Part shown: piece by piece, positions 7,619 through 15,977 of the stretch
Position numbering within the stretch: the first letter of the stretch is position 1
Layout: each line of letters starts with the position of its first letter
Assembly (NCBI RefSeq): GCF_003010965.1
Contig: NZ_PGGM01000007.1
Span: 1-64,000 of the forward strand
Direction: 5' to 3'
Source of the DNA: Phyllobacterium sophorae
GTDB lineage: Bacteria; Pseudomonadota; Alphaproteobacteria; Rhizobiales; Rhizobiaceae
Length of the DNA stretch: 64,000 bases
Position numbers and translations under genes: made by a program
Notes under the pieces: generated by a model
Told to the model about the DNA's origin: nothing
Database searches by the model: none
What the model saw: the letters and a program-made list of their open reading frames with translations, nothing else

Positions 7619-7804
7619 CTAGATGTTAACGGCCTCCAATTCGCTCTCTATTTTCCTGCGGCTGCCTCCATGTTTTTCGATTAGCTGAACAGCTCGATTT
7701 CTGCTTATGTCGTATTTGGTCATGAGGTATTGAACCTCATAGTCCTCGCTGGACGAGACTTTCGAGCGATCCCGATTGTCCATTTTCGATTTGTCGTCTG
7801 ACAT
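7619..7804 (-). CDS. DUF3606 family small protein
   Basis: The start at ATG 7804 is set by a GAGGAGTGGTCAA ribosome site; the frame extends five codons further. The 61-aa product has a charged N-terminus (MSDDKSKMDNRDRSKVSSSED) and a short three-helix part, YLMTKYDISRNRAVQLIEKH, ending with GGSRRKIESELEA. This is the DUF3606 layout, a small Rhizobiales-typical family often linked with stress conditions. Its biochemical role is not known. Confidence 0.8.
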   Translation of the reverse strand: MSDDKSKMDNRDRSKVSSSEDYEVQYLMTKYDISRNRAVQLIEKHGGSRRKIESELEAVNI

Positions 7805-7996
7805 TTGACCACTCCTCAATTTGCTGGCTAGCGAGCAAAACTGTGTTCAGCGGTTTTCGTTCCATACGGAATGGCGGATTTGCCCATTGAGCGCTCGCGC
7901 CGCGAACCGCGTCGGCGATATTACGGGCTTACGACGCCCTAGAGTTCCTCGCCGGGGGGTAGCTGTTACGAAGGTGCATCGGGGATTTCTAGCGTT

Positions 7997-8302
7997 CTAG
8001 CGTCGTTTGTCGTAGGGCTCTTTCGTCCCTGCGACGAGTTTAGCAAGTTCTGAAAATGACCATGGTGTCTCCGCACCGGTATCGTTGGCGATTTGAAGAA
8101 CCCTTATGGGAAAGCACACAGCATCTCGATTTGCAGACGACATGTTCCCCGCAAACCGATTGTCGCCACGTGCAGTGCTTTCTGCTTTCTCGAACGCGTT
8201 GTCCAACTCCTCTTGTGTTACGACGCCCTTTGCAACCAGCAAACGGTTAATGGAAGCGATCGCGAGACAGAGACCTTCAAGTTGCAGATTGGCGGCATGC
8301 AT
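7997..8302 (-). CDS. Hypothetical protein, 101 aa
   Basis: ATG at 8302 is preceded by GGAGGAATAGCC, an excellent ribosome site, so I use it rather than the longer frame from 8386. The product begins MHAANLQLEGLCLAIASINR and continues with LLVAKGVVTQEELDNAFEKAE, a helix-loop-helix pattern that recurs in small Rhizobiales proteins of unknown function. The C-terminal half (VCFPIRVLQIAN, then PWSFSELAKLVAG) is soluble. No catalytic motif is seen. Confidence 0.7.
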   Translation of the reverse strand: MHAANLQLEGLCLAIASINRLLVAKGVVTQEELDNAFEKAESTARGDNRFAGNMSSANRDAVCFPIRVLQIANDTGAETPWSFSELAKLVAGTKEPYDKRR

Positions 8303-8382
8303 GGCTATTCCTCCGGTTGAATTATGCTGCAACGCTCGAAAACGCAGTTCGATCCAATGTAACGGCTGCAACATCAAGTCGT

Positions 8383-9450
8383 TCAAAATATCTCAACGAC
8401 GTGGGGAAATTGGACTAATTCCGAAGCGGCCGCTCGTGCTAGGGATAGTGCAATTAACGAACAAAAATGCCGCGAATAGAGCCAAGGCTTCGGCTCAGTC
8501 ACATCACGGTTCGCTCCGCACAGTTCTTCAATTCGTCGTGCGGGGTTGTCCACGGCTTCCCAGCCCGCTATCTGCAATTTCTCCGAACTTGCAACAAGAT
8601 CGCTATTCAATCTTTTCAGGCGGTCCCTCTGACCCGCCATTTGTGCCGCAACATTCAATATCCAGCGCGGGCAGGAAAACAAATTGGGATTGCGGCCCAG
8701 ACCGCGCCGCGCTGCGGCGACTATCTCTGGCACGGATAGTGGAGTCTTATCCGAGACGATGAATGTACCGCCATCGGTCTCGGCGTCGTCCAGGCAATGA
8801 ATAATCGCCCGGCAAAGGGCGCCGCGATCAAGCAGCGATCGTTTGCCTGCCAGTGAGTTCAGCGGCAACGGAAGCGGCAAGGCTGCGAGTTTCAGGAGCG
8901 TGGTCATGTTATTCTTCATACCGGCGCCATAGACAAGAACCGGCCGCAAAATGGTGTAATTCCCGCGGGACAGTGCTCCAGCAACTTCATGTTCGGCTGC
9001 GAGCTTGGCGCGTCCATAGTCATCGGTCGGTTGCGGCGCATCGCTTTCCAGCGCAATACCCTCGTGAGTATTCCCGCACTGCGCACGGATCGTCGAGACG
9101 AAAACAAATTTGCCCGACAATGTTTTATAGGATGCCCTCGCCAGTTTGGCTGCCAATACACAATTTACGGAATGATAGGTGTCAGCGGAAACGGCAAACT
9201 GCGGATTGTGGATGGCTGCCAGGTGCACAACATGGTTGACCTGTTCGATAATTGGCCGAAAGGCGTCCAGGGCCTCATCCGGCGAAGGAAGACGAACCGA
9301 TTTCATACCCTTGCGGGCAAATCTTTCCGGACGTCGGGTGGCGACAATCACTTGATATCCGCTGGCCTTCAGGTACGTGACCAGTTCCGCACCGATGAAA
9401 CCCGAAGCTCCCGTCACAAGTACAACACTCGCTAACGGACCCTGCGCCAT
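8383..9450 (-). CDS. NAD-dependent epimerase/dehydratase (extended SDR)
   Basis: This 355-aa protein has a Rossmann nucleotide-binding motif TGASGFIG at residues 14-21, VVHLAAIHNPQ, FVFVSTIRAQCG and the catalytic YGRAK (YxxxK), followed by ILRPVLVYGAG. It is closest to the UDP-glucose-4-epimerase-like branch (WbpV/GalE-type) that often works in surface polysaccharide synthesis. The last 35 or so residues after EELCGANRD are not typical and extend over the start region of the neighbouring small gene. No glycosyltransferase neighbours are present, so the substrate is unclear. Confidence 0.8.
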   Translation of the reverse strand: MAQGPLASVVLVTGASGFIGAELVTYLKASGYQVIVATRRPERFARKGMKSVRLPSPDEALDAFRPIIEQVNHVVHLAAIHNPQFAVSADTYHSVNCVLAAKLARASYKTLSGKFVFVSTIRAQCGNTHEGIALESDAPQPTDDYGRAKLAAEHEVAGALSRGNYTILRPVLVYGAGMKNNMTTLLKLAALPLPLPLNSLAGKRSLLDRGALCRAIIHCLDDAETDGGTFIVSDKTPLSVPEIVAAARRGLGRNPNLFSCPRWILNVAAQMAGQRDRLKRLNSDLVASSEKLQIAGWEAVDNPARRIEELCGANRDVTEPKPWLYSRHFCSLIALSLARAAASELVQFPHVVEIF

Positions 9451-9734
9451 ACGGGTACGCCGGACGGCCGGTGCTTCAGGGTGGTTGAGACGAGGTCTCA
9501 GACATCTTTCTATCAGGCCCTTCCAATGATCTGGCCGCCAAATCTAGAAAATGCCGCTCTCCCCCGGGGGCGAAAAATTCCAATGCGCGTTCGGCCCTAA
9601 TCCTGAGAAAGGTCCGGCAACTGCGACAGTGGATCAGCGTATTGAGCGCCACATTTTGCGTAAGAGCAAGGTCTATCTGCCAGTATCACGGCCAAGGCCG
9701 AAACATCTGCATCAACGTGCATCCCGATCCTCGC

Positions 9735-9926
9735 CTACACCTTTATCCCTTTTCCTTTAGTAGGTTTGTTCCTGCCGATCGAATATGCGCCTTTCGATCG
9801 TTTCAACACTTCGGACAAGGTCTCCGGTCCGTGCTTGGTCTTCGGGACATGTTTATGGATCGCATCGACGATGTGGTCCGGTGCAGTTGGCATTCGCCGG
9901 ACATAGTGCTGTGAAGTTCCTCCCAT
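9735..9926 (-). CDS. Small basic hypothetical protein, 63 aa
   Basis: ATG at 9926 follows a near-perfect AAGGAGGATTTGCC ribosome site. The product is basic and His/Lys-rich (DHIVDAIHKHVPKTKHGPETL, ending NKPTKGKGIKV) without a membrane segment. I do not recognise a family; the strong ribosome site is the main reason to call it a gene. Confidence 0.65.
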   Translation of the reverse strand: MGGTSQHYVRRMPTAPDHIVDAIHKHVPKTKHGPETLSEVLKRSKGAYSIGRNKPTKGKGIKV

Positions 9927-10190
9927 GGCAAATCCTCCTTCCTAAAACGCCAATATTATAGAACGCTGTCATGGCATGAAAGTTGCTCGCAAGGACTAGT
10001 TCTTTGTCTCGCGTCTGGATTACTTGTCTTTGGAACTACCTGCCTCACTTGGCTCGCCACAACTCTAACGGCCAAGGAAACATGCCGATCCGGTCATTCC
10101 GTTCTTACGCAATTGACGGATGGAACAATTTGCTTCCTTGCGGCTTACGCGGAAGTGACCAACGATCATTCATGGCAAGAGGAAAGCAAG

Positions 10191-10526
10191 ATGGACAGCG
10201 GCATTACCATCAGACCATATGTGCATCCTGTGACGGTTCGTTTTCACGACGTCGTCATTGCGTCCACCGACCATGCTTTGGAGTTGCTTGAGCCAAACCA
10301 TAGCCCAGTGCTCTATATCCCGTTTGATGACATCTATCTCGTCCACTTTGAGAAGACTGATACCAGGACCCAATGTCCCTGGAAGGGCACTGCATCCTAT
10401 TGGCGTGTCAGAGGGCAGGGCGAAGCATCGGAGGATGCAATGTGGGCTTATGAAGATCCAAATCCCGGCGTCGCGGCAATCCAAGGCTACGGTGCGTTCG
10501 ATCCTCAAAAGGTAACGTTCGAGTAA
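10191..10526 (+). CDS. DUF427 domain protein
   Basis: The start at ATG 10191 is supported by AGAGGAAAGCAAG; the frame is open further upstream. The 111-aa product shows the DUF427 pattern: VRFHDVVIASTDHALELLE, PVLYIPFDDI, then CPWKGTASYWRV, and AMWAYEDPNPGVAAIQGYGAF with FDPQKVTFE at the end. The family folds as a small beta barrel and is widespread in alphaproteobacteria; its role is unknown. It converges with the helicase gene on the other strand. Confidence 0.9.
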   Translation: MDSGITIRPYVHPVTVRFHDVVIASTDHALELLEPNHSPVLYIPFDDIYLVHFEKTDTRTQCPWKGTASYWRVRGQGEASEDAMWAYEDPNPGVAAIQGYGAFDPQKVTFE

Positions 10527-10629
10527 GCGCGGAGACCCAGGTAACCATTCTGTATAATGAGGTATGTGAAGGGGCGCCTGCGACAGCAATACCATTCAAA
10601 GCCGATGGTCGAACCTGATACTGCAGCAC

Positions 10630-12699
10630 TTAGCGCCACATCGCCCGCATTTTTGCTCCAACGTCGATGCGCGCGTCTCGCCCATCCAGGCGTTCAGAGC
10701 GATCTCCGTTTAGAACTGGCCAAGGTCTACTTTCAAAATATTGCAACAACGTAGCAGGGATGAATCGCGTTCGCGATGCGTAGACGTGGCGATCCCCTTG
10801 GACACTTTGCCCATGAGTAAAAAACCGCTGCGGGAGGACAAGGTGCAGGCTATCTCTGGCGCGTGTCATCGCAACGTACAACAACCGGCGCTCTTCCTCG
10901 ATTTCCACGCTCGTACCGGCACCGAGATCGGAGGGAATGCACCCATCCACCGCATTGAGGACAAACACCGATTTCCATTCCTGACCCTTCGCGGAATGGA
11001 TCGTCGACAGGATCAGGTAATCCTCGTCAAGCAGCGGTACACCGGACTGATCGCTGGTTGCATCAGGCGGGTCGAGGGTCAATTCTGTCAGAAACCGCTC
11101 GCGCGACGGATAGCCGGCCGCGATCTGTTCGAGTTGAAGCAGGTCAGCTTTCCGAACCTCGGCATCCTCATGAATGCGGTCGAGATGCGGTTCGTACCAG
11201 ATTCGAACCAGTTCGATTTGGGCCGGCCAGATGGCGTTACGGCCGTTCAACGCCTTGAGGACGTCAACCAATGCGGTCCAATCGTTTCCAGCGCGGGGAG
11301 GCGAAGAGATGTCGGCAAGTGCCTCCAGCGGATCGGGCTGTTCGGCCATAGCATCAAGGACACGCTGCGCTGAAGACGGGCCAACGCCAGGAATGAGTTG
11401 CATCAGACGGAACCCTGCCACTCGGTCACGCGGGTTTTGCGCAAATCGCAATACGGCGAGGATGTCCTTCACATGAGCACTGTCGAGGAACTTGAGGCCG
11501 CCGAACTTCACGAAAGGAATGTTGCGACGTGTGAGTTCCACTTCCAAGGAGCCGCTGTGGTGCGAGGTTCTGAACAGTACGGCCTGCTGCTTTAGGAGCG
11601 TTCCTGACTCGCGATTTTCCAGCACTTTCTCGACAATGTATCGGGCCTGATCGGTTTCATCTTTGACTGTTACCAGACGGGGCCGCTCGGACGACTCCCG
11701 TTCGGTCCAAAGATTCTTGGTGAAACGCTCGCGCGCCAAGTCAATGACGCCATTTGCGGCCGCGAGTATGGGCTGTGTCGACCGATAATTGCGATCAAGG
11801 GTAATGATGTCTGCGGGCGGGCTGAATGCAACTGGAAAGTCAAGGATATTGCGCACCGTCGCCGCGCGGAAGGAATAGATCGATTGAGCGTCATCCCCAA
11901 CGACGGTTAAACCCCTTCCGCCCGGCTTCAATGCCAGCAATATCGAGGACTGCAGCCTGTTAGTATCCTGATACTCGTCGACCAGCACATGATCCCATCT
12001 TCCACCAATGTCACCGGCCAGAAGTGGATCGTTCACTGTCTGGGCCCAGTAAAGAAGCAGGTCGTCATAATCGAGGACATTCTGGCTTTGCTTGGCCTCG
12101 ACGTAGGAGCCAAACAACTCTCTCAGTTGCTTCTCCCAGGCGCTAACCCACGGAAAGGACGTCCGCAGCAGTTCATCAAGTGGAAATTCCGAATTGACTG
12201 CCCGCGAATAGATGGAAAGGCAGGTTCCTTTGGTAGGAAAGCGGCTTTCCATCTTTGAAAAACCGAGCTCGTGGCGAACAAGATTCATCAGGTCAGCACT
12301 GTCTTCCCGGTCGTGGATGGTGAATTCCGGATTGAGCCCGATCTGCTCGGCGTAGTCGCGGAGCAAACGTGCGCCGATCCCGTGGAACGTACCTGCCCAC
12401 GCTAGCGCGTCGGTCATGATCGCAGCATCCGCTCCTAGAACCTGAGCGCAAATCCGCTCAACTCGCCGTGCCATTTCGCCTGCTGCGCGGCGCGAGAACG
12501 TCATCAGCAGAATACGGCGCGGATCGGCCCCTTTGACGATCAGATGGGCAACACGATGCGCGAGCGTGTTGGTTTTGCCGGATCCTGCACCTGCGATGAC
12601 AAGGAGCGGGCCGCCAATTGTTGATGGAAGAAGGTCAGTTCCATACTCGACAGCCAGTCGCTGCTTAACGTTTAGTTTTTCCAAGTAAGCAGCGTTCAT
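10630..12699 (-). CDS. UvrD/PcrA-family ATP-dependent DNA helicase
   Basis: Start at ATG 12699 is chosen because AAGGGGAATC precedes it and because the LexA box at 12778-12792 would otherwise overlap the coding start. The 689-aa superfamily 1A helicase carries the Q-motif region LNVKQRLAVEYG, Walker A AGAGSGKTNTL, motif II VDEYQDTN, motif III GDDAQSIYSFRAA, TIHSAKGQEWKSVFV (motif V) and YVAMTRARDSLHLV (motif VI). It should unwind DNA 3' to 5' in repair. It is a paralogue-type enzyme that lacks the longer C-terminal tail of housekeeping UvrD. The LexA box suggests SOS control. Confidence 0.9.
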   Translation of the reverse strand: MNAAYLEKLNVKQRLAVEYGTDLLPSTIGGPLLVIAGAGSGKTNTLAHRVAHLIVKGADPRRILLMTFSRRAAGEMARRVERICAQVLGADAAIMTDALAWAGTFHGIGARLLRDYAEQIGLNPEFTIHDREDSADLMNLVRHELGFSKMESRFPTKGTCLSIYSRAVNSEFPLDELLRTSFPWVSAWEKQLRELFGSYVEAKQSQNVLDYDDLLLYWAQTVNDPLLAGDIGGRWDHVLVDEYQDTNRLQSSILLALKPGGRGLTVVGDDAQSIYSFRAATVRNILDFPVAFSPPADIITLDRNYRSTQPILAAANGVIDLARERFTKNLWTERESSERPRLVTVKDETDQARYIVEKVLENRESGTLLKQQAVLFRTSHHSGSLEVELTRRNIPFVKFGGLKFLDSAHVKDILAVLRFAQNPRDRVAGFRLMQLIPGVGPSSAQRVLDAMAEQPDPLEALADISSPPRAGNDWTALVDVLKALNGRNAIWPAQIELVRIWYEPHLDRIHEDAEVRKADLLQLEQIAAGYPSRERFLTELTLDPPDATSDQSGVPLLDEDYLILSTIHSAKGQEWKSVFVLNAVDGCIPSDLGAGTSVEIEEERRLLYVAMTRARDSLHLVLPQRFFTHGQSVQGDRHVYASRTRFIPATLLQYFESRPWPVLNGDRSERLDGRDARIDVGAKMRAMWR

Positions 12700-12777
12700 G
12701 ATTCCCCTTCGCGCGAACCGATCAGGTTTCATTGTCCTGGCTGAGTCGCGCGCGTAGAGTAACGCATTGTAGCGCGT

Positions 12778-12792
12778 GAACAAATAAGGAAC
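12778..12792. promoter_or_regulatory. LexA (SOS) box before the UvrD-like helicase
   Basis: GAACAAATAAGGAAC is an exact GAAC-N7-GAAC, that is GTTC-N7-GTTC on the helicase strand, the direct-repeat LexA site of alphaproteobacteria. It lies 79-93 bp upstream of the chosen ATG. Confidence 0.75.
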
Positions 12793-12938
12793 TCAACGGT
12801 GAAAGATAATAAGCCGCTCCACAGAAGCAACCGGATGACAATGTCAGAGTTTGCGAGGCGCAGATTCATGCCCGTCGCTCACGCCGCTCTTCCGGATCGG
12901 ATTCGGACAGATTTCATTCAGATCGCCGTGTTTTTTTG

Positions 12939-14348
12939 CTATACCACCTTGTTCATCGGCGGTTGCTTCCACGTGCCATCGAGAGCTTCAGGTTTCGGCC
13001 AATAGAGGCGCATCGCAATGAAAAATCGGCCTTTGGGGGCAGGCAGCCAGTTCGGTTCTTTGCCCGGGCCGGGCGATTCGTTCTGAATATAGAACGTCAG
13101 GCCGCCATCGGAGTCCTTTATGAATTGTGGCAGCATCGGCGAATTGAGCAAGTAGCGGTTGATCGGATTGGCCACGAGCAGGCTTGCGGGCAGATCATAC
13201 ATCGTCAGCGACCAGAAGGCATTGACCGGTGGAAGTTGGCCCGGTGCGAAGTGCACGGTATATCTGTTGGTGCCGTCTGGCTTCTCACCGTCGGCATCGA
13301 GAGCATAGACCGGATACATCGCTTCCTGCTTCGAATTGCCGTAGATGCCGAGTTTGGCCGCCGCCATGCGGTAGAGGTAGTTGTTCTTCAAGTATTCGCG
13401 CGTCCCGAAGAGTTCACCGGAGGTCACTTTCCCCGCATCGACTTGCTTCCGTAGATTTTCCAGGTCTGCCCAAGCGTCGGCCATCCCCTGCTTCACCGCG
13501 TTTTTCATTTCCGTCGAGAGTGAGCCGGCATCGAAGGTCTTTCCGGCGCCTACTCCAATTTTAGCGAAACGCGCCATCAGTTCGGTCTCGGACGGGTCAG
13601 TAGGGCAGAACTGCAGGATAAAATTCAGAATGTTGAAGAATTCGGGCGAGGTTACCTCTTCGGCCGGTGTCAGCGGTTTGATGAAATCAACCGTGGGAGC
13701 AGCAGGAGGCGCGGGCTGGCCGAGAAACGCCGACAATGGCTGTGCCTTGTAGTCGGACTGGATCTTCTTGACGTTGTCGAGATCATCGGGATTGAAAAGC
13801 TGGGTGCGATAACCAGCCAGGACAAGCTCTGTCTCCGAGCGGATAACTTTCTTCACGCCCTTGGGTGTCTCACCTTTCCAGCCAGGCCCGGCGACGAGGA
13901 AGCTGCCGCCATCATTGCCGGTTGTGCGGCTGCCGACGTAGTCAAAGTTGAACGTGTAGGCATCGATAAGCTGGATACTGAAATAGCGATCCTTCTCGAT
14001 CGGAGGTACTGTGAGCACCAAAGGTTCGGCGCGCAGATCCATGCCAACAAATGAGTAAGGTGTGTCTGAATTGGGCGTTTGAATGGCGGTGTCGGCCGGT
14101 GTGTACACACGGGGGATGTTGACGATCTGGTTCCATGGTCCCTTGTATTCGGGATTCTTGGTGTCAACGAAATAGCCGTACTGGATACGGTAGCTGTCGA
14201 CCATCGGGAACCCGTAGATATAGGCATCCTTGGCAATCGCACGGGCTTCCTCGGGACTGGCGCTGGCTTGTGCGCGGGCCGGCGTAATATGCAGGGCCGG
14301 GAGCAGGGCAATACCGCCTACGAAGCGTCTTCGTGTCATGGTTGTCAT
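12939..14348 (-). CDS. DUF1254/DUF1214 domain protein, Tat-exported
   Basis: ATG at 14348 follows GGGAGGACAGATTC. The 469-aa product has a twin-arginine leader (MTRRRFVGGIALLPALHITPARAQA), then DUF1254 (AYIYGFPMVDSYRIQYGYF, IVNIPRVYTPADTAIQTPNS, DTPYSF) and C-terminal DUF1214 (YTVHFAPGQLPPVNAFWSLT, MYD, FYIQNESPGPGKEPNWLPAP, GRFFIAMRLYWP). Such proteins are periplasmic and of unknown function; they are often found near sulfatases and other exported enzymes. The conserved 19-bp element lies 112 bp upstream, in the divergent gap shared with the phosphofructokinase gene. Confidence 0.9.
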   Translation of the reverse strand: MTTMTRRRFVGGIALLPALHITPARAQASASPEEARAIAKDAYIYGFPMVDSYRIQYGYFVDTKNPEYKGPWNQIVNIPRVYTPADTAIQTPNSDTPYSFVGMDLRAEPLVLTVPPIEKDRYFSIQLIDAYTFNFDYVGSRTTGNDGGSFLVAGPGWKGETPKGVKKVIRSETELVLAGYRTQLFNPDDLDNVKKIQSDYKAQPLSAFLGQPAPPAAPTVDFIKPLTPAEEVTSPEFFNILNFILQFCPTDPSETELMARFAKIGVGAGKTFDAGSLSTEMKNAVKQGMADAWADLENLRKQVDAGKVTSGELFGTREYLKNNYLYRMAAAKLGIYGNSKQEAMYPVYALDADGEKPDGTNRYTVHFAPGQLPPVNAFWSLTMYDLPASLLVANPINRYLLNSPMLPQFIKDSDGGLTFYIQNESPGPGKEPNWLPAPKGRFFIAMRLYWPKPEALDGTWKQPPMNKVV

Positions 14349-14656
14349 GAATCTGTCCTCCCCCGTTCGCCAGGCAGGGCATTGAACTGAACAACAATTC
14401 CCGTGCGTACCGTCATTCTACGCTTTTCGGTCAGTGAATTCGTACTGGAGCGAATGGACAAGTACGTAACTGTTAATTTGGGGAGGTGGCGAAACAAGCC
14501 GACCCGACGGCGTGTTCACTAATCGGTTCGTGAGCATCGATGGGAATCGAAGCAAGTTTTCGCAGTGTAGTGATTTAAGACTCTACTGGCGGTATTATTC
14601 AAACGAAGCTACCGTTTGACATTGCGCAACGAGCTCACACCGGGGAGGCCAGCCAA
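14349..14656. other. Divergent promoter gap between DUF1254 and PFK genes
   Basis: No gene is seen in these 308 bases. They separate two divergent genes and hold the third copy of the conserved 19-bp element (14460-14478), so promoters for both directions are expected here. Confidence 0.5.
14460..14478 (-). promoter_or_regulatory. Conserved 19-bp element, copy 3 (DUF1254)
   Basis: Read towards the DUF1254 gene it is AATTAACAGTTACGTACTT. It shares TwACnGTwACGTACTT with the copies at 2186-2204 and 5968-5986. The left half of the palindrome is weaker here (TTAAC-A-GTTAC). Confidence 0.5.
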
Positions 14657-15823
14657 ATGACCGAAACATTTGTAATTGCACAAGGCGGCGGGCCAACGGC
14701 AGTCATAAACCAAACCTTGGTTGGCGCTGCCCTCGAGGCGCGCAAACGCTACCCGCGCTCGCGCGTGCTCGGAGCAAGATACGGTGTACGCGGCATTCGC
14801 GACGGCGATCTGGTCGACCTTTCAGCTTTGGACGAGAAGGAGCTTCGAGCTATCGCGGCAACGCCAAGTGCCGCGTTGGGAAGCACTCGCGACAAGCCAG
14901 ATGCTGCCTATTGCGAAACAATCCTGAAAGGCCTGCGCCAAGCCGGAGCTACAGCGTTTATCTATATCGGTGGAAATGACACCGCCGGGACGCAGCAGAT
15001 CCTTGCCGAGGCAAGCGGAGGTGACATTGCCTTTGTCCACGCTCCCAAGACGATCGACAATGACCTCGTCGAAAACGACCATACGCCAGGGTTTATATCG
15101 GCCGCTGAATTCGTTGCCGGAGCCTTTGTTAGTGTCGATCTGGATTTTCGTGCTCTGCCTGGAATCTATGTGGGTATTGTCATGGGCAGGCATGCGGGCT
15201 TCCTGACAGCAGCCGCTGCCGCTTGGCAGTTGGACGGGGACAGCGGCCCCCACCTTGTTTATGTCCCGGAGCGAGCCTTTTCACCCACGCGGTTCGTCGA
15301 GGATATACGCGAGGCCATGGACCGGCACGGGCGCTGCATAGTAGCTATGTCCGAAGGTGTCACTGCAGAGGATGGCCGTTCGGTCGTCGAAGGCCTTGTC
15401 CCACCTGATCGGCTCGAGCGTGATGCGCATGGCAATGTCCGGCTTTCCGGCGGCGATCTGGGGATGTCGATCGAGCGCCTGATCAACGACGGCTTGCCAG
15501 GCATACGGGCACGGGTTGATACATTCGGCTATCTGCCCCGTGGCAACATCAGCACCACGAATGCGACCGATGTGCGTGAAGCATTCGAAGCCGGGGTCTT
15601 TGCGGTGGATGCTGCGTCGAGGGGCGGCGGATCGGTGGCGCTACAGCATGAAAACGGGGTCACAGTCCCGCGCCTGGTTGCGCTTGGAAGTGTCGCCGGC
15701 AAGACACGCCATTTACCAGCGGACTTTCTCCTGCCGGAAGGCAATCAAGTATCATCGTCCTGCCGGGAATATCTGGAACGTTTGTTGCCCAGACGCTTCG
15801 AGCTTGCGAGACCTTTTGTCTAG
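14657..15823 (+). CDS. 6-phosphofructokinase, pyrophosphate-type signature
   Basis: ATG at 14657 follows GGGGAGGCCAGCCA. The 388-aa enzyme phosphorylates fructose 6-phosphate. It has GGGPTAVINQTL at 10-21, GGND at 105-108 and PKTIDND at 130-136. The Asp after GGN and the Lys of PKTIDND are the residues that distinguish pyrophosphate-using PFK from ATP-using PFK (GGDG, PGTIDND). MGRHAGFL and a late GxxxRG-type YLPRGN complete the family pattern. The Asn of GGND replaces the first Asp of GGDD, a variant that I recall from one PFK subfamily. It stands alone, divergent from the DUF1254 gene. Confidence 0.88.
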   Translation: MTETFVIAQGGGPTAVINQTLVGAALEARKRYPRSRVLGARYGVRGIRDGDLVDLSALDEKELRAIAATPSAALGSTRDKPDAAYCETILKGLRQAGATAFIYIGGNDTAGTQQILAEASGGDIAFVHAPKTIDNDLVENDHTPGFISAAEFVAGAFVSVDLDFRALPGIYVGIVMGRHAGFLTAAAAAWQLDGDSGPHLVYVPERAFSPTRFVEDIREAMDRHGRCIVAMSEGVTAEDGRSVVEGLVPPDRLERDAHGNVRLSGGDLGMSIERLINDGLPGIRARVDTFGYLPRGNISTTNATDVREAFEAGVFAVDAASRGGGSVALQHENGVTVPRLVALGSVAGKTRHLPADFLLPEGNQVSSSCREYLERLLPRRFELARPFV

Positions 15824-15833
15824 AGCAAGTTTG

Positions 15834-15855
15834 CTGCCGGGCGAATTCCCGGCAG
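15834..15855. terminator. Hairpin between convergent PFK and malic enzyme genes
   Basis: CTGCCGGG, a six-base loop, and CCCGGCAG make a perfect 8-bp stem 10 bases after the PFK stop. There is no T-run, but the site lies between two convergent genes, where a terminator is expected. Confidence 0.45.
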
Positions 15856-15977
15856 ATCCTTCCAGCTTCGACGTCGTGGAGAAACATCCGCCTCGCTAAC
15901 GCCCGCGGCCTTGTCCACGAAATCCAGCCCGCAGAACGACTTCAATTAGATCAAACTGGCTCTGGTTAACAAAACTT

